Shown: one piece after another, positions 1-9,585 of the stretch
Numbering within the stretch: position 1 is the stretch's first letter
Layout of the letters: every line of letters starts with the position of its first letter
Source: Ruegeria halocynthiae
Lineage (GTDB): Bacteria > Pseudomonadota > Alphaproteobacteria > Rhodobacterales > Rhodobacteraceae
DNA: 64,000 nucleotides
Assembly (NCBI RefSeq): GCF_000743705.1
Contig: NZ_JQEZ01000001.1
Span: 612,070-676,069 of the forward strand
Direction: 5' to 3'
Notes under the pieces: generated by a model
The model's database searches: none
Told to the model about the DNA's origin: nothing
What the model saw: the letters and a program-made list of their open reading frames with translations, nothing else
Position numbers and translations under genes: made by a program

Positions 1-261
<261 letters not shown>

Positions 262-328
262 TTATCAAACTCGGCTCATATAGCGGGGTGAAAGCGACAG
301 GGAAACCGGTAATTCGCCGCAGTGGGCG

Positions 329-664
329 TTATGTCCGCGCCAATCGGACGGGCTGACCGTGCGGCGTTGTCAGATATGCGTCTTCCCAGGCGTTTTGCAG
401 GTGTTGAACGTCTTCCGGGGGCGCTTCTCCGTTCTCGGCCAGCAGTTCCTCTAGCGTTTCAAGCCAAGCCTGAAAGTAATCGTCGCCGCCGTCCAGATCT
501 TTTGCCAGACCATTACGCTTTAGGGTTTCGGAAAATCGCGCGGCCCAGTCCGGCCACGCAAACCGGCCGGATTCGTTCAGCGCCACGGTCACGGCAAAAA
601 GCTGCGCGTGCCAGGGTTCGGCAAAGGCTGGCTCCGGCGCGCTATGCGTGATGCAATCGGTCAT
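329..664 (-). CDS. Nitrile hydratase accessory protein (P14K / NthX type)
   Basis: Small protein of 111 residues that follows nthB with a 4-base ATGA overlap (661-664), so the ATG at 664 is preferred over the longer upstream start. Its core (FAEPWHAQLFAVTVALNESG) resembles the N-terminal domain of the beta subunit encoded just upstream ([20 protein letters not shown]). This is the known relation between NHase beta subunits and the P14K/NhlE-type activators that help deliver cobalt to the alpha subunit. Third gene of nthA-nthB-accessory. Family known, exact chaperone role inferred from position and homology. Confidence 0.85.
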   Translation of the reverse strand: MTDCITHSAPEPAFAEPWHAQLFAVTVALNESGRFAWPDWAARFSETLKRNGLAKDLDGGDDYFQAWLETLEELLAENGEAPPEDVQHLQNAWEDAYLTTPHGQPVRLART

Positions 665-1338
665 TGCGCCTCCAGATAGCTTTGCCAAAGATCCAACACC
701 ACCTCGTCATTGGGGTGTTCGGGATCAGCCCAAAGCTGTGAGGCCGGAAATACGACGGCATAAAGGGGTTCGGGGGCCTCACCCAGACCATGCGCGCTTG
801 AATCTGGCAGGACATGGGTTCCGTGCAGCCTCAAAATGTGCCCCTCGGCCCCGGCGGCATAGACCGGCAACCGCGTGTGCCCACCGTCCACCAGCCGATT
901 GGCGGCAGGATGCAGGGTGCGCACTTTTTGCCCCACTTCAAACTTGACGGGCACGTCCGAGGGCCGGTCCGCCGGCCCACCACTCGCTAAGGCCGCAGAA
1001 ACAGATTTGGCCTTGAGCGCGCGCGAAGCCAACGGATGTAAGGCGTCATCGCCCCCGTTGGTCAAATCCTCCACCGTCAACACACCCTTTTCCACCAACA
1101 GGTCGGCCAGACCGGATACCCATTTCTCATAATAGGAAAACCGCGCGTAGTCCTTTGGGGACAGCCGCTCGCGCGTGTGGCGCGATGTGTCGATGTTCCA
1201 CTGCCCCAAGGCCCCCGCAGCCAATGTGATTGCCAGAGCCCGGCCATGCCAGTCTTCGGCAAAGACAGGCCCCTCTTCGGGCTCGGGGGTCACCGGTCCG
1301 TCGCCGAAACGACCACCCATATCATGTACGCGCGTCAT
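661..1338 (-). CDS. nthB: Nitrile hydratase, beta subunit
   Basis: Structural subunit (225 residues) of the enzyme that hydrates nitriles to amides; it packs against the metal-bearing alpha subunit to form the active-site cleft. The N-terminus [16 protein letters not shown] is the typical beta-subunit opening (MNGIHDxGG in relatives), followed by the [13 protein letters not shown] helix and a C-terminal SH3-like barrel region ([12 protein letters not shown], then [12 protein letters not shown]). Start overlaps the stop of nthA by 4 bases (1335-1338), as does its stop with the accessory gene, which implies translational coupling and fixed stoichiometry. No amidase gene is adjacent, so amide breakdown would have to be encoded elsewhere. 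Confidence 0.93.
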   Translation of the reverse strand: MTRVHDMGGRFGDGPVTPEPEEGPVFAEDWHGRALAITLAAGALGQWNIDTSRHTRERLSPKDYARFSYYEKWVSGLADLLVEKGVLTVEDLTNGGDDALHPLASRALKAKSVSAALASGGPADRPSDVPVKFEVGQKVRTLHPAANRLVDGGHTRLPVYAAGAEGHILRLHGTHVLPDSSAHGLGEAPEPLYAVVFPASQLWADPEHPNDEVVLDLWQSYLEAQ

Positions 1339-1949
1339 GCGGGCACCTTGGGCAGGCCGGTGCCAATCATACTGTCGCGTGTCACCAGCGCGGCAAGTTC
1401 ATCCTCGCCTAGCCCATCTGTGCCTGCGGGGCGCATGGGCAGCACCAGATAACGTATTTCGGCGGTCGAATCCCACACGCGCACTGCGGTGTCTTGCGGC
1501 AGCGCAACGCCGAAATCTGCCAGAACCTTACGCGGTTCACGTACAGCGCGGGCGCGGTAAGCATCGGATTTGTACCATCCCGGCGGGATACCCAACAGAG
1601 GCCAAGGGTAGCAGCTGCACAAGGTACAAACGACCATGTTGTGCTGTTCTGGTGTGTTCTCGACGACCACCATGTGTTCGCCCTGTCGGCCGTAATATCC
1701 AAGGTCAGCAACAACCGAAGTCGCATCTTCGACAAGCGCCTGCCGGAAGGCCGGATCGGTCCAGGCTTTGGCAACGACGCGCGCGCCGTTTTGCGGGCCT
1801 ATCTTGTTCTGATAGGTATCAATAATCTCATTCAGTGCTGCCGGGTCGATCAGCCCTTTGCGGGTCAGAATCGTCTCAAGCGCCTTAACGCGAAGTGCGG
1901 GTTCAGGCGGCAGCAGGGCGTGCGGGTGATTGTGATCGTCATGTGGCAT
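1335..1949 (-). CDS. nthA: Nitrile hydratase, alpha subunit (cobalt-type)
   Basis: Catalytic subunit of nitrile hydratase (about 204 residues from the ATG at 1949). The metal-claw motif reads [11 protein letters not shown]. The CTLCSCY form is that of cobalt enzymes, whereas iron enzymes have CSLCSCT; the second and third cysteines are those oxidised to sulfinic and sulfenic acid. Typical alpha-subunit stretches follow ([20 protein letters not shown], then [14 protein letters not shown]). An in-frame start 20 codons upstream is possible, but the family begins near [15 protein letters not shown]. That N-terminus carries five histidines in the first ten residues, which could bind metal (inference). 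Divergent from secG. Confidence 0.94.
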   Translation of the reverse strand: MPHDDHNHPHALLPPEPALRVKALETILTRKGLIDPAALNEIIDTYQNKIGPQNGARVVAKAWTDPAFRQALVEDATSVVADLGYYGRQGEHMVVVENTPEQHNMVVCTLCSCYPWPLLGIPPGWYKSDAYRARAVREPRKVLADFGVALPQDTAVRVWDSTAEIRYLVLPMRPAGTDGLGEDELAALVTRDSMIGTGLPKVPA

Positions 1950-2099
1950 GGCCGCAGCCTGCGTTATCAATTGCCCGACTGTCCAGTCCCTTTGGCGTGA
2001 TATTACCAATCAGCGTTCGTGATGCGAACTCCTCCCTTGCCCCCGCTGGCAAACTTGCATAAGTACCTCGCGATACACGCCACCCTGCACAGGACCACC

Positions 2100-2465
2100 A
2101 TGGAAAACGTCGTTCTCATCATCCACCTTCTGTTGGCCCTGGGCCTGATTGCCGTTGTTCTGATGCAGCGGTCCGAAGGCGGCGGCCTTGGTATGGGCGG
2201 CGGTGGCGGTGGTGCCATGGCGGGCCGTTCGGCGGCGACCGCATTGGGCAAGGTCACATGGATTTTGGCGGCATGTTTCATCGTCACCTCGATCACGCTG
2301 ACCATTCTGGCGGCGCAGAAATCCTCGGGCAGTTCGGTTATTGACCGTCTGGGCGTTCCGGCCCCGGCACCAACCGAAGAAAGCACACCTGCGGTTCCGT
2401 CTGAAAGCGATCTGCTACCTCCGGCACAGGGCGATAACGCGCCACTGATTCCGCAGGCTGACTGA
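2100..2465 (+). CDS. secG: Preprotein translocase subunit SecG
   Basis: Small inner-membrane subunit of the SecYEG protein-conducting channel (121 residues from ATG 2100). Two membrane segments are visible: residues about 1-20 (MENVVLIIHLLLALGLIAVV) and about 50-72 (TWILAACFIVTSITLTIL). They are joined by the glycine-rich loop LGMGGGGGGAMAGRSA typical of alphaproteobacterial SecG, and an acidic, proline-rich tail follows. A longer open frame starts at 2019, but the family starts at MENV, preceded by ACAGGACCACC. It precedes pyrG by 160 bases, as in many alphaproteobacteria. Confidence 0.93.
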   Translation: MENVVLIIHLLLALGLIAVVLMQRSEGGGLGMGGGGGGAMAGRSAATALGKVTWILAACFIVTSITLTILAAQKSSGSSVIDRLGVPAPAPTEESTPAVPSESDLLPPAQGDNAPLIPQAD

Positions 2466-2488
2466 TCCACAAAACCTAGAATTCTGAA

Positions 2489-2519
2489 AGAGAGCTGCAA
2501 CAGCATCTTGCGGTTCTCT
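2489..2519 (+). terminator. Strong stem-loop after secG (terminator or processing hairpin)
   Basis: Twelve-base-pair stem 2489-2500 / 2508-2519 with a 7-base loop (2501-2507). Read as RNA on the + strand, every position pairs, two as G-U. The G-U pairs favour the + strand as the functional one. It lies 24 bases after the secG stop. There is no clear U-run after it, so it may be a weak or Rho-assisted terminator, or a hairpin protecting the secG 3' end. Confidence 0.45.
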
Positions 2520-2560
2520 TGCGCTATTGGCGCGAATCCTTTATACGTGAAGTCCCGTGG

Positions 2561-2591
2561 TGCTGCGGTTTTTTCAAACCGCCGGGCAGCA
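2561..2591 (+). promoter_or_regulatory. Second hairpin in the pyrG leader
   Basis: GCGGTTT (2565-2571), loop TTTC, AAACCGC (2576-2582) form a 7-bp stem. TGCT (2561-2564) and AGCA (2588-2591) can extend it across a 5-base bulge. It ends 34 bases before the pyrG start. A role in pyrG control is only a possibility; the G-run attenuation known for Firmicutes pyrG is not recognisable here. Confidence 0.3.
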
Positions 2592-2625
2592 TATAATGTC
2601 GTCTCACGGGAGCAGCCGAAAAAAC

Positions 2626-4269
<1,644 letters not shown>

Positions 4270-4372
4270 CGCCGAACGGGTCACCGTATTGTGACGGCTG
4301 GTGCGAAAAAACCTGTACGCACCGGCCGTTTGCACGGTTAACTGTCCTCGACCCAATGACAGGAGACCGGCC

Positions 4373-5149
4373 ATGATCAACCAAATCACCCAAGCAGAAA
4401 ACTTTGCGGCCCTTCACAAAAAGGGTGAGCCGGTCATCCTGTACAATATCTGGGACGCAGGCAGCGCCGGGGCCGTGCGCGATGCGGGCGCCAAGGCGGT
4501 TGCGACCGGCAGCGCGCCCGTTGCGATGGCGCAAGGCTTTGGTGATGGTGAAAACATCCCCTTGGAAACTGCGCTGGACAATGCCGAACGGATCACTGCG
4601 GCGGTTGACCTTCCAGTGTCGTTGGATTTCGAAGGCGCTTATGCCAAGGATGTGCTGGGCGTTGCCGCCAACGTACAGCGCGCGCTGAAAACGGGCGTTG
4701 TCGGGTTCAATTTCGAAGACCAGATCGTTGGAACAAGTGATCTTTATGATATCGAAACTCAGGAAGCACGGGTCCGGGCCATGCGGGAAGGCTGCGATGC
4801 CGCAGGTATCCCCGCTTTCATCAACGCCCGTACGGATATCTTTCTGAAGGCCAAGCCCGACACCCACGACAACGCGATGCTGGACGACGCGATGGCCCGG
4901 GCCAAAGCCTATGCCGATGCCGGGGCCAGCGGTTTCTTTGCCCCCGGTCTAAAGGACGAGGCCCTGATTGCACGGCTGTGCGAATCGACCGATCTGCCGG
5001 TCAACATCATCGCCCTGCCCGGCACACCCGACACCGCGACACTGGCGTCGCTTGGTGTGGCACGGATCAGCTATGGGCCGGTGCCGTATCGTCAGATGCT
5101 GGGCTGGTTGCAGGAACAGGCAAAACAGGCGCTTGGGTCCGCTGACTGA
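4373..5149 (+). CDS. Isocitrate lyase / PEP mutase superfamily protein
   Basis: 258 residues from ATG 4373, with a good ribosome site (AGGAGA, 4361-4366). The sequence follows the PEP-mutase/ICL TIM-barrel pattern: an early LYNIWDAGSAGAVRDAGAKA (substrate loop and strand 1), LDFEGAY, GFNFEDQI with the metal-proximal acidic residues, and INARTDIFL. The catalytic cysteine motif KKCGH of isocitrate lyase itself is absent. This places it in the small subfamily of uncharacterised carboxyvinyl-phosphonate mutase-like lyases, probably acting on a 2-oxo or carboxylic acid C-C or P-C bond. The substrate is unknown. Stands alone between pyrG and the TerB genes. Confidence 0.85.
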   Translation: MINQITQAENFAALHKKGEPVILYNIWDAGSAGAVRDAGAKAVATGSAPVAMAQGFGDGENIPLETALDNAERITAAVDLPVSLDFEGAYAKDVLGVAANVQRALKTGVVGFNFEDQIVGTSDLYDIETQEARVRAMREGCDAAGIPAFINARTDIFLKAKPDTHDNAMLDDAMARAKAYADAGASGFFAPGLKDEALIARLCESTDLPVNIIALPGTPDTATLASLGVARISYGPVPYRQMLGWLQEQAKQALGSAD

Positions 5150-5325
5150 CCAACGCGACGGGGCGAACCCGACGCGATGACACGCTTGCCCGCCGTGATG
5201 ACGCGCATTAACAATAGGCAGCAGCCTTGCGCGATCTGAATCTGATCGGCGGTCAAGTGTTCATTCAGTGCTATGACGGGTAGTCAGTGCTTGGCGGTCC
5301 ACAAAATATGGAATAACCTCACGCT

Positions 5326-5775
5326 ATGTTGAAAAAGCTCTTTCAGGCCTTCCGCCCGCCGCAACACGACAATCTGCCCGATCCAGACGCTGAACTGGCA
5401 TTGGGGGCACTGCTTGTGCGCGTGGCTCAGGCGGATCGGGATTACAAGCTTGAGGAAATCAGCCTGATAGACCGCATTTTGGCGCGCCTGTATCAGCATA
5501 ACGCGATCGAGGCCGCCAAAGTCCGCGCCACCTGTGAAAAACTGCACACTGCGGCCCCCGATACGGACACTTTCGGCAAGCTGATCCGCGAGACGACCGA
5601 CTTGCAGGAACGTCTGGCAGCACTTGATGCCCTGTGGGAGGTCGTTTTGGCCGACGGAAACTCGGACGAGGGAGAGATCAAGATCGTCGAAGAAGCCCGC
5701 ATCGCCATGGGGCTCAGCTTTAACGATAGCCAAATTGCGCGCGAGCGGATGCAAAGACGCTTGGAAGACAGCTAA
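5326..5775 (+). CDS. TerB-like protein (COG4103 type), first copy
   Basis: 149-residue helical protein with repeated acidic helix-loop segments: DPDAELALGALLVRVAQADR near residues 20-40, then ALWEVVLADGNSDEGEI near 103-120. The A-D-G/D pattern is that of TerB-family domains, which are thought to bind metal. The name comes from tellurite resistance, but these short alphaproteobacterial members have no shown function. The next gene encodes a clear paralogue 20 bases downstream, so this is an old tandem duplication. No signal peptide or membrane segment is seen. Confidence 0.75.
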   Translation: MLKKLFQAFRPPQHDNLPDPDAELALGALLVRVAQADRDYKLEEISLIDRILARLYQHNAIEAAKVRATCEKLHTAAPDTDTFGKLIRETTDLQERLAALDALWEVVLADGNSDEGEIKIVEEARIAMGLSFNDSQIARERMQRRLEDS

Positions 5776-5795
5776 CCCCCCTCTATATCTTGCGG

Positions 5796-6233
5796 ATGTT
5801 CAGTGATTTCCTGTCCCGGCTTACACAGCCGCAGCCCGATCCGCTTGCCGATGATGACGCCCGCCTGGCCCTGACGGCCCTTTTGGTGCGCATTGCCCGC
5901 TCTGACAACGATTATGCCGATACCGAGATGGCCCGAATCGACCGAATTTCGGCCGAACGCTACGGTCTGTCCCCGTTCGAGGCCGCCGCTCTGCGCGCGC
6001 GCGCCGAAGATCTGGAGGCCGAAGCCCCCGACACCGTCCGCTTTACCCGCGCCATCAAAGAGGCAGTGGCCTATGACGACCGTCTCGCCGTAGTACAGGC
6101 GATGTGGTCTGTTGCTTTGGTTGATGGGCATCGCACTGGCGAAGAAGATTCCCTGCTGCGGCTGGTGGTCAGCCTGCTGGGAGTCAGCGACGTGGATTCG
6201 GCGCTGGCCCGCCAGAAAGCCGCCAAATCGTGA
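5796..6233 (+). CDS. TerB-like protein (COG4103 type), second copy
   Basis: 145 residues from ATG 5796; a TTG two codons earlier is also possible. Paralogue of the preceding gene: ADDDARLALTALLVRIARSD matches its helix 1, and AMWSVALVDGHRTGEEDSLL matches its second acidic loop. The stop codon overlaps the GTG start of the next gene (GTGA at 6230-6233), so the substrate-binding-like protein that follows is translationally coupled to it. Function unknown; a metal- or membrane-stress role is only suggested by the family name. Confidence 0.75.
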   Translation: MFSDFLSRLTQPQPDPLADDDARLALTALLVRIARSDNDYADTEMARIDRISAERYGLSPFEAAALRARAEDLEAEAPDTVRFTRAIKEAVAYDDRLAVVQAMWSVALVDGHRTGEEDSLLRLVVSLLGVSDVDSALARQKAAKS

Positions 6234-6955
6234 TTGCAATGCTGGGCATGTACGACATGCCCGCGCTGCAACCGGCCAATGATCGGTATTGGTCTCTGAT
6301 TCGATCTCATCTGGGTTTTGGTCCCGAAAAACTGACCCGCGACGCCGATGTCTGGGACGTCTGGCAGAACCCTAAACTGGTGTTCGCCCAAACCTGTGGG
6401 ATGCCGTATCGCACCCATCTGCATGGCAAGGTACAATTGGTTGGCACCCCCGACTATGGATTACACGGGTGTCCGCCAGGCTATTACCGCTCGGTCTTTG
6501 TTGCGCGCAAGGACGACCTGCGCGGGCTGGATCAGCTTGTAAGCGGCACATTTGCGTACAACGAAAACCTGTCCCAGTCCGGTTGGGCCGCCCCCATGGT
6601 GCATCTGACCCAGGGCGGCTGCCCCCCGGATACCTTTCTGGAAACCGGCGGTCACGCACTGTCGGCGCAGGCTGTCGCCGAACACCGCGCGGATTTTGCT
6701 GCCTTGGACGCGCTGACATGGGAAATGCTGAAAGAACACACGGACCTGGGTGCGGCATTGCGCGAGGTCGGGTTAACGGAACCAACGCCCGCCCTGCCCT
6801 ATATCACGGCCAACACACAAGACGCGCATGAGATCGCCCGGGCCGTCCGCGCGGCCATCCGCGACCTGTCATCCGCAGATCACGCGTTGCTGCACCTTCG
6901 CGGCCTGATCGACATCCCTGCGCAGCGCTATCTGGCGGTTCCAAACCCAAACTAG
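6230..6955 (+). CDS. PhnD-like phosphate/phosphonate-binding domain protein without signal peptide
   Basis: 241 residues from GTG 6230, or 238 from ATG 6239. The fold resembles COG3221 / PhnD periplasmic binding proteins: early MLGMYDMP, the LVFAQTCGMPY motif, YRSVFVARKDDLRGLDQL, and TFAYNENLSQSGWAAP where binding-protein ligands usually sit. No signal peptide precedes the domain, so unlike a transporter component it seems to stay in the cytosol. No permease or ATPase of a phosphonate system is adjacent. Coupled to the TerB-like pair by a GTGA overlap. It may be a solitary small-ligand sensor; the role is not known. Confidence 0.72.
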   Translation: MIAMLGMYDMPALQPANDRYWSLIRSHLGFGPEKLTRDADVWDVWQNPKLVFAQTCGMPYRTHLHGKVQLVGTPDYGLHGCPPGYYRSVFVARKDDLRGLDQLVSGTFAYNENLSQSGWAAPMVHLTQGGCPPDTFLETGGHALSAQAVAEHRADFAALDALTWEMLKEHTDLGAALREVGLTEPTPALPYITANTQDAHEIARAVRAAIRDLSSADHALLHLRGLIDIPAQRYLAVPNPN

Positions 6956-7102
6956 GGCAGCTCTGCCTGCCTGCTGACCAATTTGGCCAGATCGTCTGGC
7001 CAAATTGACGGTTTCACCCTTCGATCATGTCATTTGCGCATTGCATTACGCCGGTTTTTAAGTCCTAGTACCGCACCAACACCAATAACGCCTGGACGAC
7101 CC

Positions 7103-7879
7103 GTGACAGATTCCACTCCTGTGATTGAGATCAAGAACCTACACAAAAGCTTCGGCAATCTGGAAGTGCTGAAGGGGGTCGACATAACAGCAAAACGTGG
7201 GGATGTGGTGTCTCTGATTGGGTCGTCAGGGTCGGGCAAATCAACGCTTTTGCGCTGCTGCAACCTGCTGGAAGACAGCCAGCAAGGTGAGATTTTGTTC
7301 AAGGGCGAACCAGTGCGCTGGAGCGGTGATTTGCATAGCCGCCGCCCCGCCGATCCAAAGCAGGTTCTGCGCATCCGCACAAACTTGTCGATGGTGTTCC
7401 AACAATTCAACCTGTGGGCCCATTTGACCATCCTGCAAAACGTGATGGAGGCCCCTGTGACCGTACTGGGCCGCGACAAGGCCGAGGTCGAGGCAAGCGC
7501 CCGCAGATATCTGGACAAGGTCGGCATCGGTGACAAATGCGACGTCTACCCGGCGCAACTGTCTGGCGGGCAACAACAGCGCGCGGCGATTGCCCGCGGC
7601 CTGTGCATGGAACCCGAGGCGTTGCTGTTCGACGAACCCACATCCGCGCTGGACCCGGAACTGGAGCAGGAAGTGATCCGGGTGATCAAAGATCTGGCTG
7701 CCGAAGGGCGCACCATGATCATCGTGACTCATGACATGAAAATGGCTGCCGATATCTCAAGCCACGTTGTCTTCCTTCATCAGGGCCTCGTCGAAGAAGA
7801 AGGCCTGCCGGAAGACATTTTCACGACCCCTGAATCAACACGTCTTCAGGGCTTTCTATCCGCCACAAAGGCGGCATAA
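7103..7879 (+). CDS. Polar amino-acid ABC transporter, ATP-binding protein (HisP/GlnQ type)
   Basis: Cytosolic ATPase of a type I importer. From GTG 7103 (VTDSTPVIEIKNLHKSF) it is 258 residues, the usual size; the open frame extends upstream to 6983 without family-like sequence. Walker A is GSSGSGKST, the Q-loop is MVFQQFNLW, the signature is LSGGQQQR, Walker B is ALLFDEPTSALD and the switch histidine lies in IVTHDMK. HisP-family insertion around VRWSGDLHSRR. First gene of an ATPase, binding protein, permease, permease operon reaching 10388. Confidence 0.93.
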   Translation: MTDSTPVIEIKNLHKSFGNLEVLKGVDITAKRGDVVSLIGSSGSGKSTLLRCCNLLEDSQQGEILFKGEPVRWSGDLHSRRPADPKQVLRIRTNLSMVFQQFNLWAHLTILQNVMEAPVTVLGRDKAEVEASARRYLDKVGIGDKCDVYPAQLSGGQQQRAAIARGLCMEPEALLFDEPTSALDPELEQEVIRVIKDLAAEGRTMIIVTHDMKMAADISSHVVFLHQGLVEEEGLPEDIFTTPESTRLQGFLSATKAA

Positions 7880-7911
7880 ATTCGGAACGGAATCTAACTG
7901 GGGAGTACACA

Positions 7912-8625
7912 ATGAAAAACCTGATTCTGACCACCGCAGCACTGGCGCTGAGCGCTGGCATGGCCATGGCGGACACCATCCGCCTGGGAACCGAGGGCGC
8001 ATACGCCCCGTGGAACTTTGTCAATGACGCTGGCGAAATCGACGGGTTCGAGCGCGAGTTGGGCGACGAGCTGTGCAAGCGCGCCAACCTGGACTGCGAA
8101 TGGGTCAAGAACGATTGGGATTCGATCATCCCGAACCTGGTGTCGGGCAACTATGACGCGATCATCGCGGGTATGTCGATCACCGACGAGCGTGAAGAAG
8201 TCATCGACTTTACCAACAACTACACACCGCCGGACCCGTCCGCCTATATCGCCACGTCCGATGGCGTTGATCTGGCCAGCGGCGTGATTGCCGCACAAAC
8301 CGGCACCATTCAGGCCGGCTATGTTGCTGATTCCGGCGCAACGCTGGTTGAATTCGCAAGCCCCGAAGAAACCATCGCCGCCGTGCGCAATGGCGAAGCG
8401 GATGCAGTTCTGGCAGACAAATCCTTTCTGCTGCCTTTCACCGAAGACAGCTCGGGTCTGATCTTCGTTGGCGAAGAGGTTCCGCTGGGCGGTGGCGTCG
8501 GCGTGGGCGTTCGTGAATCCGACGGTGAGCTGAAAGAAAAGTTCAACACGGCCATCCAATCCATGAAGGATGACGGCAGCCTGAACGAGCTGATCACCAA
8601 ATGGGAAGTGTCCTCGACCTTCTGA
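7912..8625 (+). CDS. Amino-acid ABC transporter, periplasmic binding protein (Lys/Arg/Orn/His family)
   Basis: 237 residues starting at ATG 7912 behind GGGGAG. A Sec signal peptide of about 20 residues (MKNLILTTAALALSAGMAMA) precedes the mature start DTIRLGTEG. The SBP_bac_3 pattern is clear: GTEGAYAPWNFVNDAGEIDG, then AGMSITDEREEVIDFT, and the hinge region GVIAAQTGTIQ. GTEGAYAPWN with acidic residues around the cleft suits a basic amino acid such as lysine, arginine, ornithine or histidine (family inference). It delivers ligand to the two permeases downstream. Confidence 0.93.
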   Translation: MKNLILTTAALALSAGMAMADTIRLGTEGAYAPWNFVNDAGEIDGFERELGDELCKRANLDCEWVKNDWDSIIPNLVSGNYDAIIAGMSITDEREEVIDFTNNYTPPDPSAYIATSDGVDLASGVIAAQTGTIQAGYVADSGATLVEFASPEETIAAVRNGEADAVLADKSFLLPFTEDSSGLIFVGEEVPLGGGVGVGVRESDGELKEKFNTAIQSMKDDGSLNELITKWEVSSTF

Positions 8626-8697
8626 TCCTGAACTGAGCGGCGCGCCTGACATCCGGGCGCGTCGCATCTGAGCCTTTGCCAATCAAAGAGGCCCGCC

Positions 8698-9585
8698 ATT
8701 TTCTCGTTTTGCTCTGATCCCGATACGCTCGGCACGTTCCGATGGTTTTCCTGCTATCTGACCAACGGTGTGCATTTTCTTTTCTATTTGTCCTTTTTCA
8801 AGGTCCTGCTGCTGCTTGCGATCACCGCGCCGGTGGCGCTGGGTTTTGGATTTTTGGGCGCGATGGCGGCCCGGTCGCATTTCCCTCCGCTCAGCCTGCT
8901 GGGAAAAGGCTATATCGCCATTGTGCGCGGCGTGCCGGATATCGCATTCTTTATGTTTTTCGTAATCGCGTTGGATCAGGCGTTCGAATGGACCCGCCAC
9001 AAGGTTCTGTGCCCGGAATGGACCGATCCGATCCGGCAGGGCAACGACTTTGTCGTTTGTCAGGCGGCCAAGCTGCCGCTGGGCAATTCCCCGGAATGGG
9101 TGCATGAAACCTATGGTTTCTTTCTTGCCGTCATAACCTTTTCCATCGTGTTCGGCGCGTTTGCCGCCAACGTTCTGTTTGGTGGTATGCGCGCTGTCCC
9201 CCACGCGCAGCTGGAAACGGCCGAGGCTTATGGCCTGACACCGCGACAGACCTTTTGGCGCATTCTTGTGCCGCAGATGTGGGTCTTCGCCCTGCCCGGC
9301 CTGTCGAACCTGTGGATGGTGCTGATCAAGGCCACACCCCTGCTGTTCCTGTTGGGCATCGAAGATATCGTCTATTGGGCGCGCGAGTTGGGCGGGTTCA
9401 AAAACCCGAAATTCACGCAATACCCGCATGGCGACTGGCGCATGTGGTACTTCCTTGCCCTGCTGGTGTTCTACCTGGGTTTGACCCGCCTCTCGGAAAT
9501 CAGCCTTGAACGGCTGATGCGCCGCCTGTCACACGGTCAGGCAACTTCGGGCGGAGAGCTGCTGCGCAAGGAGACCACGGCATGA
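8698..9585 (+). CDS. Amino-acid ABC transporter permease (HisQ type), probable ATT start
   Basis: Inner-membrane permease of the importer. Read from ATT 8698 it is 295 residues and opens (I/M)FSFCSDPDTLGTFRWFSCYL, a soluble lead-in typical of this permease group, followed by FYLSFFKVLLLLAITAP as the first membrane segment. AAGAG-type ribosome site AAGAGG at 8686-8691 sits 6 bases ahead. No ATG, GTG or TTG occurs in frame between the stop at 8647 and GTG 8770; the GTG start would remove the lead-in and leaves no good ribosome site. The EAA loop is HAQLETAEAYGLTPRQTFWR. ATGA overlap with the next gene at 9582-9585. Confidence 0.85.
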   Translation: MFSFCSDPDTLGTFRWFSCYLTNGVHFLFYLSFFKVLLLLAITAPVALGFGFLGAMAARSHFPPLSLLGKGYIAIVRGVPDIAFFMFFVIALDQAFEWTRHKVLCPEWTDPIRQGNDFVVCQAAKLPLGNSPEWVHETYGFFLAVITFSIVFGAFAANVLFGGMRAVPHAQLETAEAYGLTPRQTFWRILVPQMWVFALPGLSNLWMVLIKATPLLFLLGIEDIVYWARELGGFKNPKFTQYPHGDWRMWYFLALLVFYLGLTRLSEISLERLMRRLSHGQATSGGELLRKETTA

